DNA from: Candidatus Kaiserbacteria bacterium CG10_big_fil_rev_8_21_14_0_10_47_16
GTDB taxonomy: Bacteria > Patescibacteriota > Minisyncoccia > Phycocordibacterales > UBA918
Direction of reading: 5' to 3'
DNA: 49,944 nucleotides
Assembly (NCBI GenBank): GCA_002773395.1
Contig: PFBI01000001.1
Span: forward strand, 1 to 49,944
The notes below the pieces were generated by a model, which did no database searches, had not been told where the DNA came from, and was given only the letters and a program-made list of their open reading frames with translations. Shown one piece after another: positions 1 to 7,245 of this stretch (its first letter is position 1; the number at the start of each line of letters is the position of its first letter). The translations under genes and the position numbers were made by a program.

Positions 1-1075
<1,075 letters not shown>

Positions 1076-1080
<5 letters not shown>

Positions 1081-1151
1081 TGGACAACGCATAGGTCTTC
1101 GGACCGCGTGCTAATTGGTCGATATTTTGTGCCTCAATTGAGCACAAAATA
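1076..1151 (+). other. Two hairpins directly after the 16S 3' end (rRNA trailer)
   Basis: The first structure (1076-1118) nests three stems: CCAATT/AATTGG, ACGC/GCGT and GGTC/GACC closed by a TTCG loop. The second (1123-1151) is a perfect 10-bp stem TATTTTGTGC/GCACAAAATA with a 9-nt loop. They probably serve in 3' processing or end of the pre-16S transcript. Neither has a T-run, so they are not textbook terminators. The first hairpin starts inside what would be the anti-SD tail. Confidence 0.6.
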
Positions 1152-1164
1152 CAAAGCTATAATG

Positions 1165-1314
1165 ATGACGCTCAGAATTCATTTGACACAGGGAAAGACC
1201 GGAAGAGGATAAGACAAAAGAGAGTTTGTCTTTAGCATGATGCAGATACGTAAGTGATAGGTAATTTTCATATATACAAAAAACCGACAGCAAAACTGTC
1301 GGTTTTTTGTATAT
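1165..1314 (+). ncRNA. Candidate small RNA downstream of 16S
   Basis: A TATAAT box (1158-1163) is followed about 110 nt later by a perfect rho-independent terminator (1272-1314). Between them there is no convincing ORF, but there is a local hairpin AGACAAA/TTTGTCT. I could not match it to SRP RNA, 6S, tmRNA or RNase P RNA. No good -35 box is visible. It could instead be a long trailer of the rRNA transcript. The class is unknown. Confidence 0.3.
1272..1314. terminator. Bidirectional rho-independent terminator
   Basis: A perfect 19-bp inverted repeat with a CAAAA loop. Its core is CCGACAG/CTGTCGG, flanked by A6 and T6 runs so it can work on both strands. It closes the rRNA/sRNA side on the + strand and the 1350-1682 gene on the - strand. 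Confidence 0.9.
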
Positions 1315-1349
1315 AGCTCTGTTAATTACACATGTTGAATGTCGGGTCC

Positions 1350-1682
1350 CTAGCTGCCTGGAATTGCTGATGATGGTGCACTATTTCTATTTGAAGGAGC
1401 AGTATAGAAGTAGTCAGGGGAGAGGCCTTGTGCGCGATTAAATCCAAAACTCTGAACAAAAAGATTTACAATTCCCCACAGGCTCACAATAATAACGAAT
1501 GCAAGAATGCCGTAGAGTGCGTTGCGCTTTGCTTTTGCGTGTCCGGTATCAGATTGATTTTGAATAATAAAGTACCGAGCAATATTGAATATAAAGACAA
1601 GGAACGCAATCGCAATGAGGAGCGGGATAACCCGATCATTGAGAAAGAGGAGGAGGCCGATTAAAAATTCTTGGATACTCAT
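1350..1682 (-). CDS. Small two-helix membrane protein, pilin-like (TrbC/VirB2-type architecture)
   Basis: About 110 aa. Residues ~5-32 (EFLIGLLLFLNDRVIPLLIAI) and ~58-80 (LYGILAFVIIVSLWGIVNLF) are hydrophobic helices separated by a short basic loop, followed by a Ser/Pro/Asn-rich tail. This short two-helix layout is common in CPR proteins annotated as TrbC/VirB2-like or hypothetical; the family call is an inference from architecture. The track starts 6 codons earlier. I prefer ATG at 1682 because TACACT lies six bases upstream of it on the minus strand, which fits the leaderless pattern. It stands alone, divergent from the 1809 unit. Confidence 0.7.
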   Translation of the reverse strand: MSIQEFLIGLLLFLNDRVIPLLIAIAFLVFIFNIARYFIIQNQSDTGHAKAKRNALYGILAFVIIVSLWGIVNLFVQSFGFNRAQGLSPDYFYTAPSNRNSAPSSAIPGS

Positions 1683-1730
1683 TGCTATAGTGTAACGCAT
1701 AGACCCCCAGAAAAAGGGGTATTCTCTACA

Positions 1731-1758
1731 TTGACAAAAAGACTATATATGCTATAAT
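1731..1758 (+). promoter_or_regulatory. Consensus sigma70-type promoter for 1809-1997
   Basis: Perfect TTGACA (1731-1736) and TATAAT (1753-1758) with a 16-nt spacer. The predicted start near 1765 gives a ~44-nt leader, unlike the leaderless promoters elsewhere in the window. Confidence 0.85.
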
Positions 1759-1767
1759 AATATATGG

Positions 1768-1808
1768 AAGTGGCACCCTAGGAAGGTGTCACATCAGGGA
1801 GGTATCCC
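1768..1808 (+). promoter_or_regulatory. Structured leader with Shine-Dalgarno
   Basis: GTGGCACC and GGTGTCAC form an 8-bp stem (one G-U) with a 7-nt loop. Immediately after comes AGGGAGGTATCCC-ATG, in which the SD core GGGAGG can fold with TATCCC into a short hairpin. A translation-control role (thermometer or ligand switch) is possible but not shown. Confidence 0.5.
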
Positions 1809-1997
1809 ATGAATTTTAATACTAAAAATGGTGACCTGCGTATCCGTTGGGTGTTACTCATCGGACTGATTGCTCTCTGGGCCCTGTGCACCGTGGTTCA
1901 CCCGATCTTCGTGATCGGGGCAGCTGCGGAGGGATCTTCGGATCTTGGAGAATACCTGCCGGTCTTTGACTGGTGGATGCAGTTTCTCCCGAAATAA
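1809..1997 (+). CDS. 62-aa single-pass membrane protein, unknown
   Basis: One hydrophobic helix at residues ~13-37 (VLLIGLIALWALCTVV), a short charged N-terminus, and a tail rich in acidic residues and Trp (DWWMQFLPK). I do not recognise a family. It forms a complete isolated transcription unit: consensus promoter, ~44-nt leader with GGGAGG seven bases before ATG, and a terminator 18 nt after the stop. This is one of only two genes in the window with a strong SD, in a context where the 16S lacks the complementary tail. Transfer from another genome, or a special expression mode, are both possible. The strong expression signals support a real gene despite its size. Confidence 0.75.
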   Translation: MNFNTKNGDLRIRWVLLIGLIALWALCTVVHPIFVIGAAAEGSSDLGEYLPVFDWWMQFLPK

Positions 1998-2014
1998 CGA
2001 ATCGAAAAGAATAG

Positions 2015-2050
2015 AGGGGCGCTCGCAATACTACAGCGGCGCCCTTTTCT
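2015..2050 (+). terminator. Rho-independent terminator after 1809-1997
   Basis: AGGGGCGC pairs with GCGCCCTT (8 bp, one G-U) and is followed by TTTTCTTTT. The T-tract pattern CTTTTCTTTT recurs in the terminator at 7184-7221. Confidence 0.8.
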
Positions 2051-2056
2051 TTTGTG

Positions 2057-2085
2057 TTGAAGAAAGGCCTTCTTTCTGGTAGTAT
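2057..2085 (+). promoter_or_regulatory. Promoter of tRNA-Ile
   Basis: TTGAAG (2057-2062), 17-nt spacer, TAGTAT (2080-2085). The predicted start near 2092 leaves a ~21-nt 5' leader for RNase P to remove. Confidence 0.65.
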
Positions 2086-2112
2086 CTTCACACTTCTTCA
2101 TAAGAGGTATTT

Positions 2113-2185
2113 GCGGGCGTAGCTCAGTTGGTAGAGCATTCGACTGATACTCGAAAGGTCCTAGGTTCGACCCCTAGTGCCCGCA
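2113..2185 (+). tRNA. tRNA-Ile (anticodon GAU)
   Basis: Full cloverleaf: acceptor GCGGGCG/TGCCCGC with one terminal G-U, D arm GCTCAGTTGGTAGAGC, anticodon stem TTCGA/TCGAA with loop CTGATAC (anticodon GAT), and T arm CTAGG-TTCGACC-CCTAG. Discriminator is A73. CCA is not encoded (next bases CAAAT), so a CCA-adding enzyme is needed. The 3' half is partly duplicated 60-114 nt downstream. Confidence 0.96.
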
Positions 2186-2209
2186 CAAATACGAGATTGT
2201 CCACAGTGT

Positions 2210-2307
2210 CTCGAAAGGTCCTAGGTTCGCACCACAAGAGTATATCCATTTCTATACTCACTTCGTTCGTTAGAAATTAGGTCACCCCTAGTGCCCGCAC
2301 AAATACG
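2210..2307 (+). repeat. Second copy of the tRNA-Ile 3' half, split by a 54-nt insert
   Basis: Bases 2210-2229 repeat tRNA bases 2150-2169 exactly. Bases 2284-2307 repeat 2170-2193, including 8 nt past the tRNA. The two parts are contiguous in the tRNA but separated here by 54 nt inserted inside the T-loop (TTCG|ACC). The insert contains a 7-bp stem ATTTCTA/TAGAAAT. Duplicated tRNA 3' ends are typical of integrase attachment sites, but no integrase is nearby. Confidence 0.85.
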
Positions 2308-2311
2308 GTAC

Positions 2312-2467
2312 TCATCTATAGGTTGCAGCGGAGACGGTTTGATATTCGGCGGCACTGATTTCGGTGTAGAGATTGTGTACGAGTGAGATGGTAAAAAGAC
2401 TAAAGCCGATAATGAGCAACCACGCAACGGTGGAAAATAATCGGTACTCCTCAAGTCGTTTACTCAT
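2312..2467 (-). CDS. 51-aa membrane protein (below ORF-track cutoff)
   Basis: Reads MSKRLEEYRLFSTVAWLLII... with one hydrophobic helix at residues ~11-31, a basic N-terminus (cytoplasmic by the positive-inside rule) and a short polar tail ending ..SAATYR. It was not in the supplied track because it is under 60 codons. Support: TACACT (2476-2481 on the minus strand) lies 8 nt upstream of the ATG, matching the leaderless promoters here. The gene is divergent from 2521 with only 53 nt between start codons, so the two promoters share the spacer. No family recognised. Confidence 0.6.
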   Translation of the reverse strand: MSKRLEEYRLFSTVAWLLIIGFSLFTISLVHNLYTEISAAEYQTVSAATYR

Positions 2468-2475
2468 AGGCATAT

Positions 2476-2506
2476 AGTGTAGCACTGAGGAAATCTGGCG
2501 TATACT
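2476..2506. promoter_or_regulatory. Divergent near-leaderless promoters
   Basis: TATACT (2501-2506, + strand) is 14 nt before ATG 2521. TACACT (2476-2481, - strand) is 8 nt before ATG 2467. Expected leaders are ~8 and ~2 nt. No SD on either side. Confidence 0.6.
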
Positions 2507-2520
2507 AGGTTCACTCTCAT

Positions 2521-3027
2521 ATGAACATACAGGAGAAAGTTGAAGAAACGTTTTTGAGCACCGACGTCCTGTCGGACATTTTTCATATTAGTCTTGTCGT
2601 AAAAATGGGATACGGAGTTCTCCGCATTCTTCTGGGTATCGCATTTCTTAAGTTGCACGGATGGGAAATCTCGACGCTCGTATACCATTTGCTTTCGTAT
2701 GAAGTTGCGGAGGATCCGGGAGACCTGCTCGTTGGGATAGTGAATGTGGTACTCATCCACATGCCGGTGACCGTGTCTTATTTCCTCGCATTTTATTTTA
2801 TCTTCTGGGGACTTTTTGATACGGTTCTCTCGTACTTTCTTTTTCTCAAGAAAAAGTGGGCGTACCCAACAGCATTTGCACTTATTGGTACCTTTGGACT
2901 TTATGAAATTATCCGATTCCTTCACAACCATTCCATCATTCTATTTTGCGTGATTCTTGTAGATATTTTGATTCTAATACTGATGGTTCGAGAATATCGC
3001 CGGCTTTTTGTACTGAAGATTGCGTGA
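2521..3027 (+). CDS. DUF2127-like integral membrane protein
   Basis: 168 aa with four predicted helices (~27-45, 75-100, 104-130, 136-155). The pattern 'MGYGVLRILLGIAFLK' near the start, an 'HMPVTVSYFLAFYFIFWGLFDTVLSYFLFLKKKWAYP' middle, and a Tyr/Arg-rich C-terminal 'REYRRL' resemble the DUF2127 family, whose role is unknown. The start is set by TATACT 14 nt upstream; there is no SD. It is the first gene before the mur cluster but separated by 56 nt with its own downstream promoter-like box, so probably a separate unit. Confidence 0.75.
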   Translation: MNIQEKVEETFLSTDVLSDIFHISLVVKMGYGVLRILLGIAFLKLHGWEISTLVYHLLSYEVAEDPGDLLVGIVNVVLIHMPVTVSYFLAFYFIFWGLFDTVLSYFLFLKKKWAYPTAFALIGTFGLYEIIRFLHNHSIILFCVILVDILILILMVREYRRLFVLKIA

Positions 3028-3083
3028 TTTTCTAAGGTAGGCGCTTTTGCCTGAATTAGTATATAGTTGAATGACATATTGAT

Positions 3084-4424
3084 ATGGATAGGTACAAAGC
3101 ATACTTTGAAGGGAAGAAAGTAACGGTCATGGGCTTAGGGCTTCTGGGGCGCGGCATCGGAGACGCGGCCGCTTTGGCTGAGTGTGGCGCTGAGGTGATT
3201 GTGACTGACATGAAGAGTGAAGCGGAGCTCGCAACATCAGTTGCAGCGCTGAAGGATTTTTCTAATATTACGTTCGTACTCGGAGAACATAGGTTGGAGG
3301 ATTTTGAAAAGCGAGATCTTGTTCTGGTTGCTGCAGGGGTGCCGATGGATTCAGAGTATGTAGCGCACGCCCGCAAAGCGGGCGTGCGACTTGCGCAGAG
3401 CGCAGCGCTTTTTGTAGAACTTTCAAAGATTCCTGTCATCGGTGTGACGGGGACACGGGGAAAATCGACTGTCACGCATATGATTCACCATGTGCTTGAG
3501 GTGACGACGGGAGAGAAGGTGTTGCTCGGCGGGAACGTGCGCGGTGTTTCAAACCTTCAACTCTTAAAAGAAGTACACGAGGATTCGCTTGCGGTGATGG
3601 AGCTTGATTCGTGGCAGCTGCAAGGATTTGGATGGGACGAAGTGAGTCCGCAAATTGCGGTGTTCACCAACCTGATGCCAGACCACCTCAATTACTACAA
3701 TGGGGACATGCGCGCGTATTTTAGAGATAAGGCAAATATTTTCCTCTACCAAGAGCCGAGCGGAACGCTCATCATCATCCCAGAACTTTTGCCGCAGATA
3801 GAAGCGTATGCAAAAGAGAAGGGAATAGAACTTCAGCAAGAAATAATCCTCGCTGATAGCTCAGTGCTCCCAGAGGACTGCCTGCTCGCACTCCCAGGGG
3901 AACACAATCGACTGAATGCTGCACTTGCGCACCGTGCGCTCATTGCGACTGGTCTCACTGATGAAGAAATCTTTGAAGGGCTTGCTTCGTTCCCCGGCCT
4001 TCCGGGGCGTCTACAGTATCTCGGCTCAGTTGAGGGTGTTAAAATATATAACGACAACAATGCAACGACGCCTGCAGCAACGATTGCAGCACTCCGTGCA
4101 CTTGGCGAAGAAGAAAAGAAAAACGTTGTCCTCATTATGGGAGGGAGTGATAAAGGTATTGAGATGGACGAGCTTGGTACAGAGATTGCCCTCCGCGTAA
4201 AACACACCATTCTCTTGCCCGGTACGGGAACGGACCGCATACGCGCCTCACTTCCTGAGGCAGTGAGCGTTACTTCCATGGCAGAGGCTGTCGAGAAGGC
4301 GAGAGAACGTGCAGAGACAGGTGACACGATTGTACTTTCACCAGCCTTTGCATCGTTTGGACTCTTCAAAAATGAATATGAACGAGGGGACGCATTTGTC
4401 GACATAATTAACACATTACTATGA
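3084..4424 (+). CDS. murD: UDP-N-acetylmuramoyl-L-alanine--D-glutamate ligase MurD
   Basis: ATP-dependent cytosolic ligase that adds D-Glu to UDP-MurNAc-L-Ala in peptidoglycan precursor synthesis. 446 aa, normal for the family. N-terminal Rossmann-like UDP domain starts VTVMGLGLLGRG (~12-23). The ATP loop GVTGTRGKST starts at residue 120. The central domain has 'MPDHLNYY', and the C-terminal domain begins near 'YNDNNATTPAAT' (MurD motif normally ND-KATN). The stop overlaps the murI start as ATGA, giving translational coupling: MurI supplies the D-glutamate that MurD consumes. Start ATG 3084 has a TATAGT-like box about 15 nt upstream and no SD. Confidence 0.93.
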   Translation: MDRYKAYFEGKKVTVMGLGLLGRGIGDAAALAECGAEVIVTDMKSEAELATSVAALKDFSNITFVLGEHRLEDFEKRDLVLVAAGVPMDSEYVAHARKAGVRLAQSAALFVELSKIPVIGVTGTRGKSTVTHMIHHVLEVTTGEKVLLGGNVRGVSNLQLLKEVHEDSLAVMELDSWQLQGFGWDEVSPQIAVFTNLMPDHLNYYNGDMRAYFRDKANIFLYQEPSGTLIIIPELLPQIEAYAKEKGIELQQEIILADSSVLPEDCLLALPGEHNRLNAALAHRALIATGLTDEEIFEGLASFPGLPGRLQYLGSVEGVKIYNDNNATTPAATIAALRALGEEEKKNVVLIMGGSDKGIEMDELGTEIALRVKHTILLPGTGTDRIRASLPEAVSVTSMAEAVEKARERAETGDTIVLSPAFASFGLFKNEYERGDAFVDIINTLL

Positions 4425-5176
4425 TTGGAATTTTTGATTCAGGAATGGGAGGACTCACCGTTATGCGGGCAATCCGTGATGTGTTGCCAGACTCGGATAT
4501 TATCTACTTTGGCGATATAAAACATGCTCCGTATGGTTCACGTTCACGTTCGGAACTCTCAGTCCTAACGGCACAAGCAGTGAAGCGACTTCAAATGAAC
4601 GGCGCGACAAAAATTGTGAGTGCCTGCAACAGTCTCTCAGCCTCACTTGCCGTATCAGTGTTCGATGTCTTCTCTCTTGAACCAGGACACATTATAGAAA
4701 TGGTTGGCCCGACAGTGTCATATCTTAAAGATGTTGATGCGCACGTTATGCTCGTGGCAACTCCTGCGACGATTGACTCGGAACTTTACCAACAGGCATT
4801 TCAAATGCTCGGAAAGGATGTGCAGTACACCGGTATCTCAGATCTTGCGGGCGCTATTGAATTTGGAGCATCTCGTCAAAAGATAAAAGAAATTATCGAG
4901 TACAGTTTTGAAGGAAAGGAGCGAAATTTTGATTTGCTCGTACTTGCGTGCACACACTACCCACTCGTTACCGATATTTTCCAAGAAGTGTTTGGGAAGG
5001 AGATACGTATTTTTGATCCCGCATTTGCCGTGGCAGAGCGTGCGAAGAAACTCTTTTGGCCACAGGAGGTGGGGAATGGAACAACAAAGTTTCTTATTAG
5101 TGAGGACTCAGAGTTTTTCCGAGAGCGAGTCGCTGAAATGTTCCCTGAGTCACCATTCACTATTGAGGTGGTCTGA
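4421..5176 (+). CDS. murI: Glutamate racemase MurI
   Basis: Cofactor-independent racemase converting L- to D-glutamate for MurD. 251 aa, typical. 'IFDSGMGGLTVM' at the N-terminus and 'DIKHAPYGSRS' are family hallmarks. The two catalytic cysteines sit in SACNSLSAS (Cys69; usual form is ACNTASA) and LACTHYPL (Cys177; usual GCTHYP). Both motifs are slightly altered but the cysteines and flanking Asn/Thr-His are kept, so activity is expected. ATGA overlap with murD; murC follows after 33 nt. Confidence 0.92.
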   Translation: MIGIFDSGMGGLTVMRAIRDVLPDSDIIYFGDIKHAPYGSRSRSELSVLTAQAVKRLQMNGATKIVSACNSLSASLAVSVFDVFSLEPGHIIEMVGPTVSYLKDVDAHVMLVATPATIDSELYQQAFQMLGKDVQYTGISDLAGAIEFGASRQKIKEIIEYSFEGKERNFDLLVLACTHYPLVTDIFQEVFGKEIRIFDPAFAVAERAKKLFWPQEVGNGTTKFLISEDSEFFRERVAEMFPESPFTIEVV

Positions 5177-5185
5177 TAGGTATGA

Positions 5186-5268
5186 ACCCCGTTAGAGGGA
5201 TAAGAAGATATGAATTCTAAAATAATTATTGATAAGAGAGATGCGAATAAAGAACCCTCTAACGGGGT
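5186..5268. repeat. 14-bp inverted repeat bracketing the murC start
   Basis: ACCCCGTTAGAGGG (5186-5199) and its exact complement CCCTCTAACGGGGT (5255-5268) are 55 nt apart. The left arm is in the murI-murC gap; the right arm lies inside the murC track ORF and encodes 'KEPSNGV'. As RNA it would lock the annotated ATG (5210) in the loop. It could be a mobile palindromic (REP-like) repeat, an attenuating structure, or a sign that murC really starts at GTG 5267. Confidence 0.8.
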
Positions 5269-6559
5269 GAAATTAAACGATTTTACAAAAGTACACTTTA
5301 TCGGCGTAGGAGGCATTGGGATGTCTGCACTGGCGCGACTGGCGCTCCATGAAGGAAAGAGCGTGAGCGGGAGTGACCGTGCAATTTCAGATATCACAAA
5401 GGCACTCGAAGCCGAGGGCGCGGTAGTGATTGGCGAGCAAGAAGCAAAGAATATTTCTGACGATATTGATCTTGTGGTATATACCGAAGCGATGTCGAAG
5501 GATCATCCAGAGATGGTCGCCGCTCGCGAGAAAGAAATTCCGATGATGAATTATTTTTCTGCCCTCGCTATGGTGGTGAATGAGTATCACCTCATTGCAG
5601 TTGCGGGGTCACATGGAAAGACTACGACGACGGCGATGCTTACCGATATATTTGAAGAAGCAGAGAAAGACCCAACTGCAATTATTGGTTCGTTGCGGAG
5701 TAAAACAAAGAGTAATTTCCGTGCTGGTAAAAGTCAGTATGCAATTGTGGAAGCGTGTGAATATAAACGAGACTTTCTCCACCTTGCGCCGACGGTGCTC
5801 GTGATTACTAACATTGAAGCGGAGCATCTCGACTACTACAAAGACCTCGCTGATGTGCAAAGTGCCTTCCGTGAGTTTGCCGAGAAAGTACCTGAGAATG
5901 GTGCGGTGATTGCAAATATCCTCGATCCGAATGTTGCACCGATTGTGGAAGGGCTCTCATGTACCGTGATTGACTACACGAAGTTCATGGACCCACTTCT
6001 TGATTTGAAACAACCAGGACTCCATAGTCATATGAATGCTGCTGCGGCAATCGCGGTAGCGGTAAATGAAGGGATTGATCCACTTGAGGCAAAAGCTGCG
6101 CTCGAAGAATTTGCTGGTACGTGGCGACGATTTGAATATAAGGGAGAGGTGAATGGCGCAAAAGTGTACGACGACTACGGGCACCATCCATCGGAGATTC
6201 GTGCAACACTACAAGGTACGCGTGAGCTCTATCCTGAGCGAAAGATAACATTGGTATATCAGCCGCACCTCGACTCACGTACGGAGAAACTCTTTGATGA
6301 CTTTGTTCATGAACTCGCAAAAGCGGATACGCTCATTTTGACACCAGCTTATGTTGCTCGTGATGTTGGTGGCTCGCATGACTCTACCAAGAAATTGTAT
6401 GAAGAAATTGCAAAAACGCATGCGCATGCAGAGTACATTGAAGACCTGTCTGCCATTGCAGCGCGAGTGAAAGAACTTGTAACTGCAGACGATGTGGTTC
6501 TAGTGATGGGAGCGGGAGACGTTACGAAAGTCACGGAACTCTTGACACCTAGCATTTAA
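5210..6559 (+). CDS. murC: UDP-N-acetylmuramate--L-alanine ligase MurC
   Basis: Adds the first residue (L-Ala) of the peptidoglycan stem peptide, in the cytosol with ATP. 449 aa by the track start. 'VHFIGVGGIGMSALA' (~28-42) is the UDP-binding N-terminus, AGSHGKTTTTAML is the ATP loop, and 'YDDYGHHPSEI' with 'YQPHLDSRT' are diagnostic MurC motifs. The first ~19 residues are atypical and partly encoded by an inverted-repeat arm; GTG 5267 (giving V-K-L-N-D-F) is an equally good or better start. Third gene of murD-murI-murC, completing consecutive steps apart from murE/murF, which are not in the window. Confidence 0.93.
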   Translation: MNSKIIIDKRDANKEPSNGVKLNDFTKVHFIGVGGIGMSALARLALHEGKSVSGSDRAISDITKALEAEGAVVIGEQEAKNISDDIDLVVYTEAMSKDHPEMVAAREKEIPMMNYFSALAMVVNEYHLIAVAGSHGKTTTTAMLTDIFEEAEKDPTAIIGSLRSKTKSNFRAGKSQYAIVEACEYKRDFLHLAPTVLVITNIEAEHLDYYKDLADVQSAFREFAEKVPENGAVIANILDPNVAPIVEGLSCTVIDYTKFMDPLLDLKQPGLHSHMNAAAAIAVAVNEGIDPLEAKAALEEFAGTWRRFEYKGEVNGAKVYDDYGHHPSEIRATLQGTRELYPERKITLVYQPHLDSRTEKLFDDFVHELAKADTLILTPAYVARDVGGSHDSTKKLYEEIAKTHAHAEYIEDLSAIAARVKELVTADDVVLVMGAGDVTKVTELLTPSI

Positions 6560-6570
6560 CAACGTATGGT
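6542..6570 (+). promoter_or_regulatory. Consensus promoter inside the murC 3' end
   Basis: TTGACA (6542-6547), exactly 17 nt, TATGGT (6565-6570). The -35 box is part of the murC coding sequence. Predicted leader ~43 nt, ending in GGAGG. Confidence 0.75.
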
Positions 6571-6619
6571 CTTTGGAGAATAACCACAGCAATCAGGCTG
6601 TTTGCCGAAGGAGGCGACG

Positions 6620-7174
6620 TTGCGATACATTCTCGTACTCGGTAACGACTATAATCTGCAGTTCAAGACAATTGGACGTGGCACCAAAATGCGCTGCTAT
6701 GAGGCTCTACAGCGGGGTGAGGATATTATCCGCAATGATGAGCAGCACATGCTGACCTACATCATAAGTGCGGGTATTGGCGGGGGGATGCCCGAAGGGG
6801 AAACCTTTGCTGCCCAGATGAAGGACCACATGTTCCCGGACCGCCCGAATTTCACGTTATTTGAGGTCAACTACGATGACGCTGTACCATGGGGCCTGTA
6901 TCGGGAAATAGAATGGGCGGTCAAGGCGGTTCGCGAAATGGCGGACAGGAATCCTCTCATTGAGGTTCCGATCAACACTCGGTCGTGGCCGAGGGTCAAG
7001 TTCATCGCACGGCAATTTCCCGATGTCGAGTTTCGGCATGTGCCATCGTTCGAACCACCGGCGTCACGTCTCCATGAGACGTTGGGTTGGATCAAGCTCC
7101 TTATGATTCGCATCCCGATCTTCGGGCCTGCCGCTGAAAGTTTCAGGCGGCGGTACTACTGGGGTGGGTACTGA
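6620..7174 (+). CDS. DUF218/YdcF-like protein
   Basis: 184 aa from TTG 6620. 'YILVLGNDYN' at the N-terminus, then 'MRCYEALQRG', 'TYIISAGIGGGMPEGETFAAQMKDHM' (quoted in part: YIISAGIGGG, PEGET) and a later Asn/Thr-containing segment match the order of DUF218 (ElyC/SanA/YdcF) motifs: N-terminal LG, then R..A..L, then SGG-like with a following Glu. Molecular role of the family is poorly defined (envelope or S-adenosylmethionine-binding links). The start is decided by GGAGG at 6610-6614, five nt before TTG; the track start at 6602 lies upstream of the SD. Own promoter and terminator. Codon use looks more GC-rich than the neighbours, suggesting transfer. Confidence 0.65.
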   Translation: MRYILVLGNDYNLQFKTIGRGTKMRCYEALQRGEDIIRNDEQHMLTYIISAGIGGGMPEGETFAAQMKDHMFPDRPNFTLFEVNYDDAVPWGLYREIEWAVKAVREMADRNPLIEVPINTRSWPRVKFIARQFPDVEFRHVPSFEPPASRLHETLGWIKLLMIRIPIFGPAAESFRRRYYWGGY

Positions 7175-7183
7175 TGTATTGGT

Positions 7184-7221
7184 GCTGGGTGGCTTCGGCT
7201 GCCCAGCGCTTTTCTTTTTAT
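7184..7221 (+). terminator. Rho-independent terminator with UUCG loop
   Basis: GCTGGG-T-GGC stem closed by TTCG and matched by GCT-G-CCCAGC (10 bp including G-U pairs), then CTTTTCTTTTT. Same T-tract style as the 2015-2050 terminator. Confidence 0.9.
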
Positions 7222-7245
7222 GGGTTGAGTGGTACGTTTGTGCGT

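Noticed and set aside
1111-1293. 60-aa minus ORF after the 16S
   Set aside because: Overlaps hairpins, the TATAAT box and part of the terminator; no start signal and no recognisable protein.
2464-2931. 155-aa minus-strand ORF opposite the DUF2127-like gene
   Set aside because: Fully antisense to a clear multi-helix membrane protein, with Lys/Arg/Cys/His-rich low-plausibility sequence; a shadow ORF.
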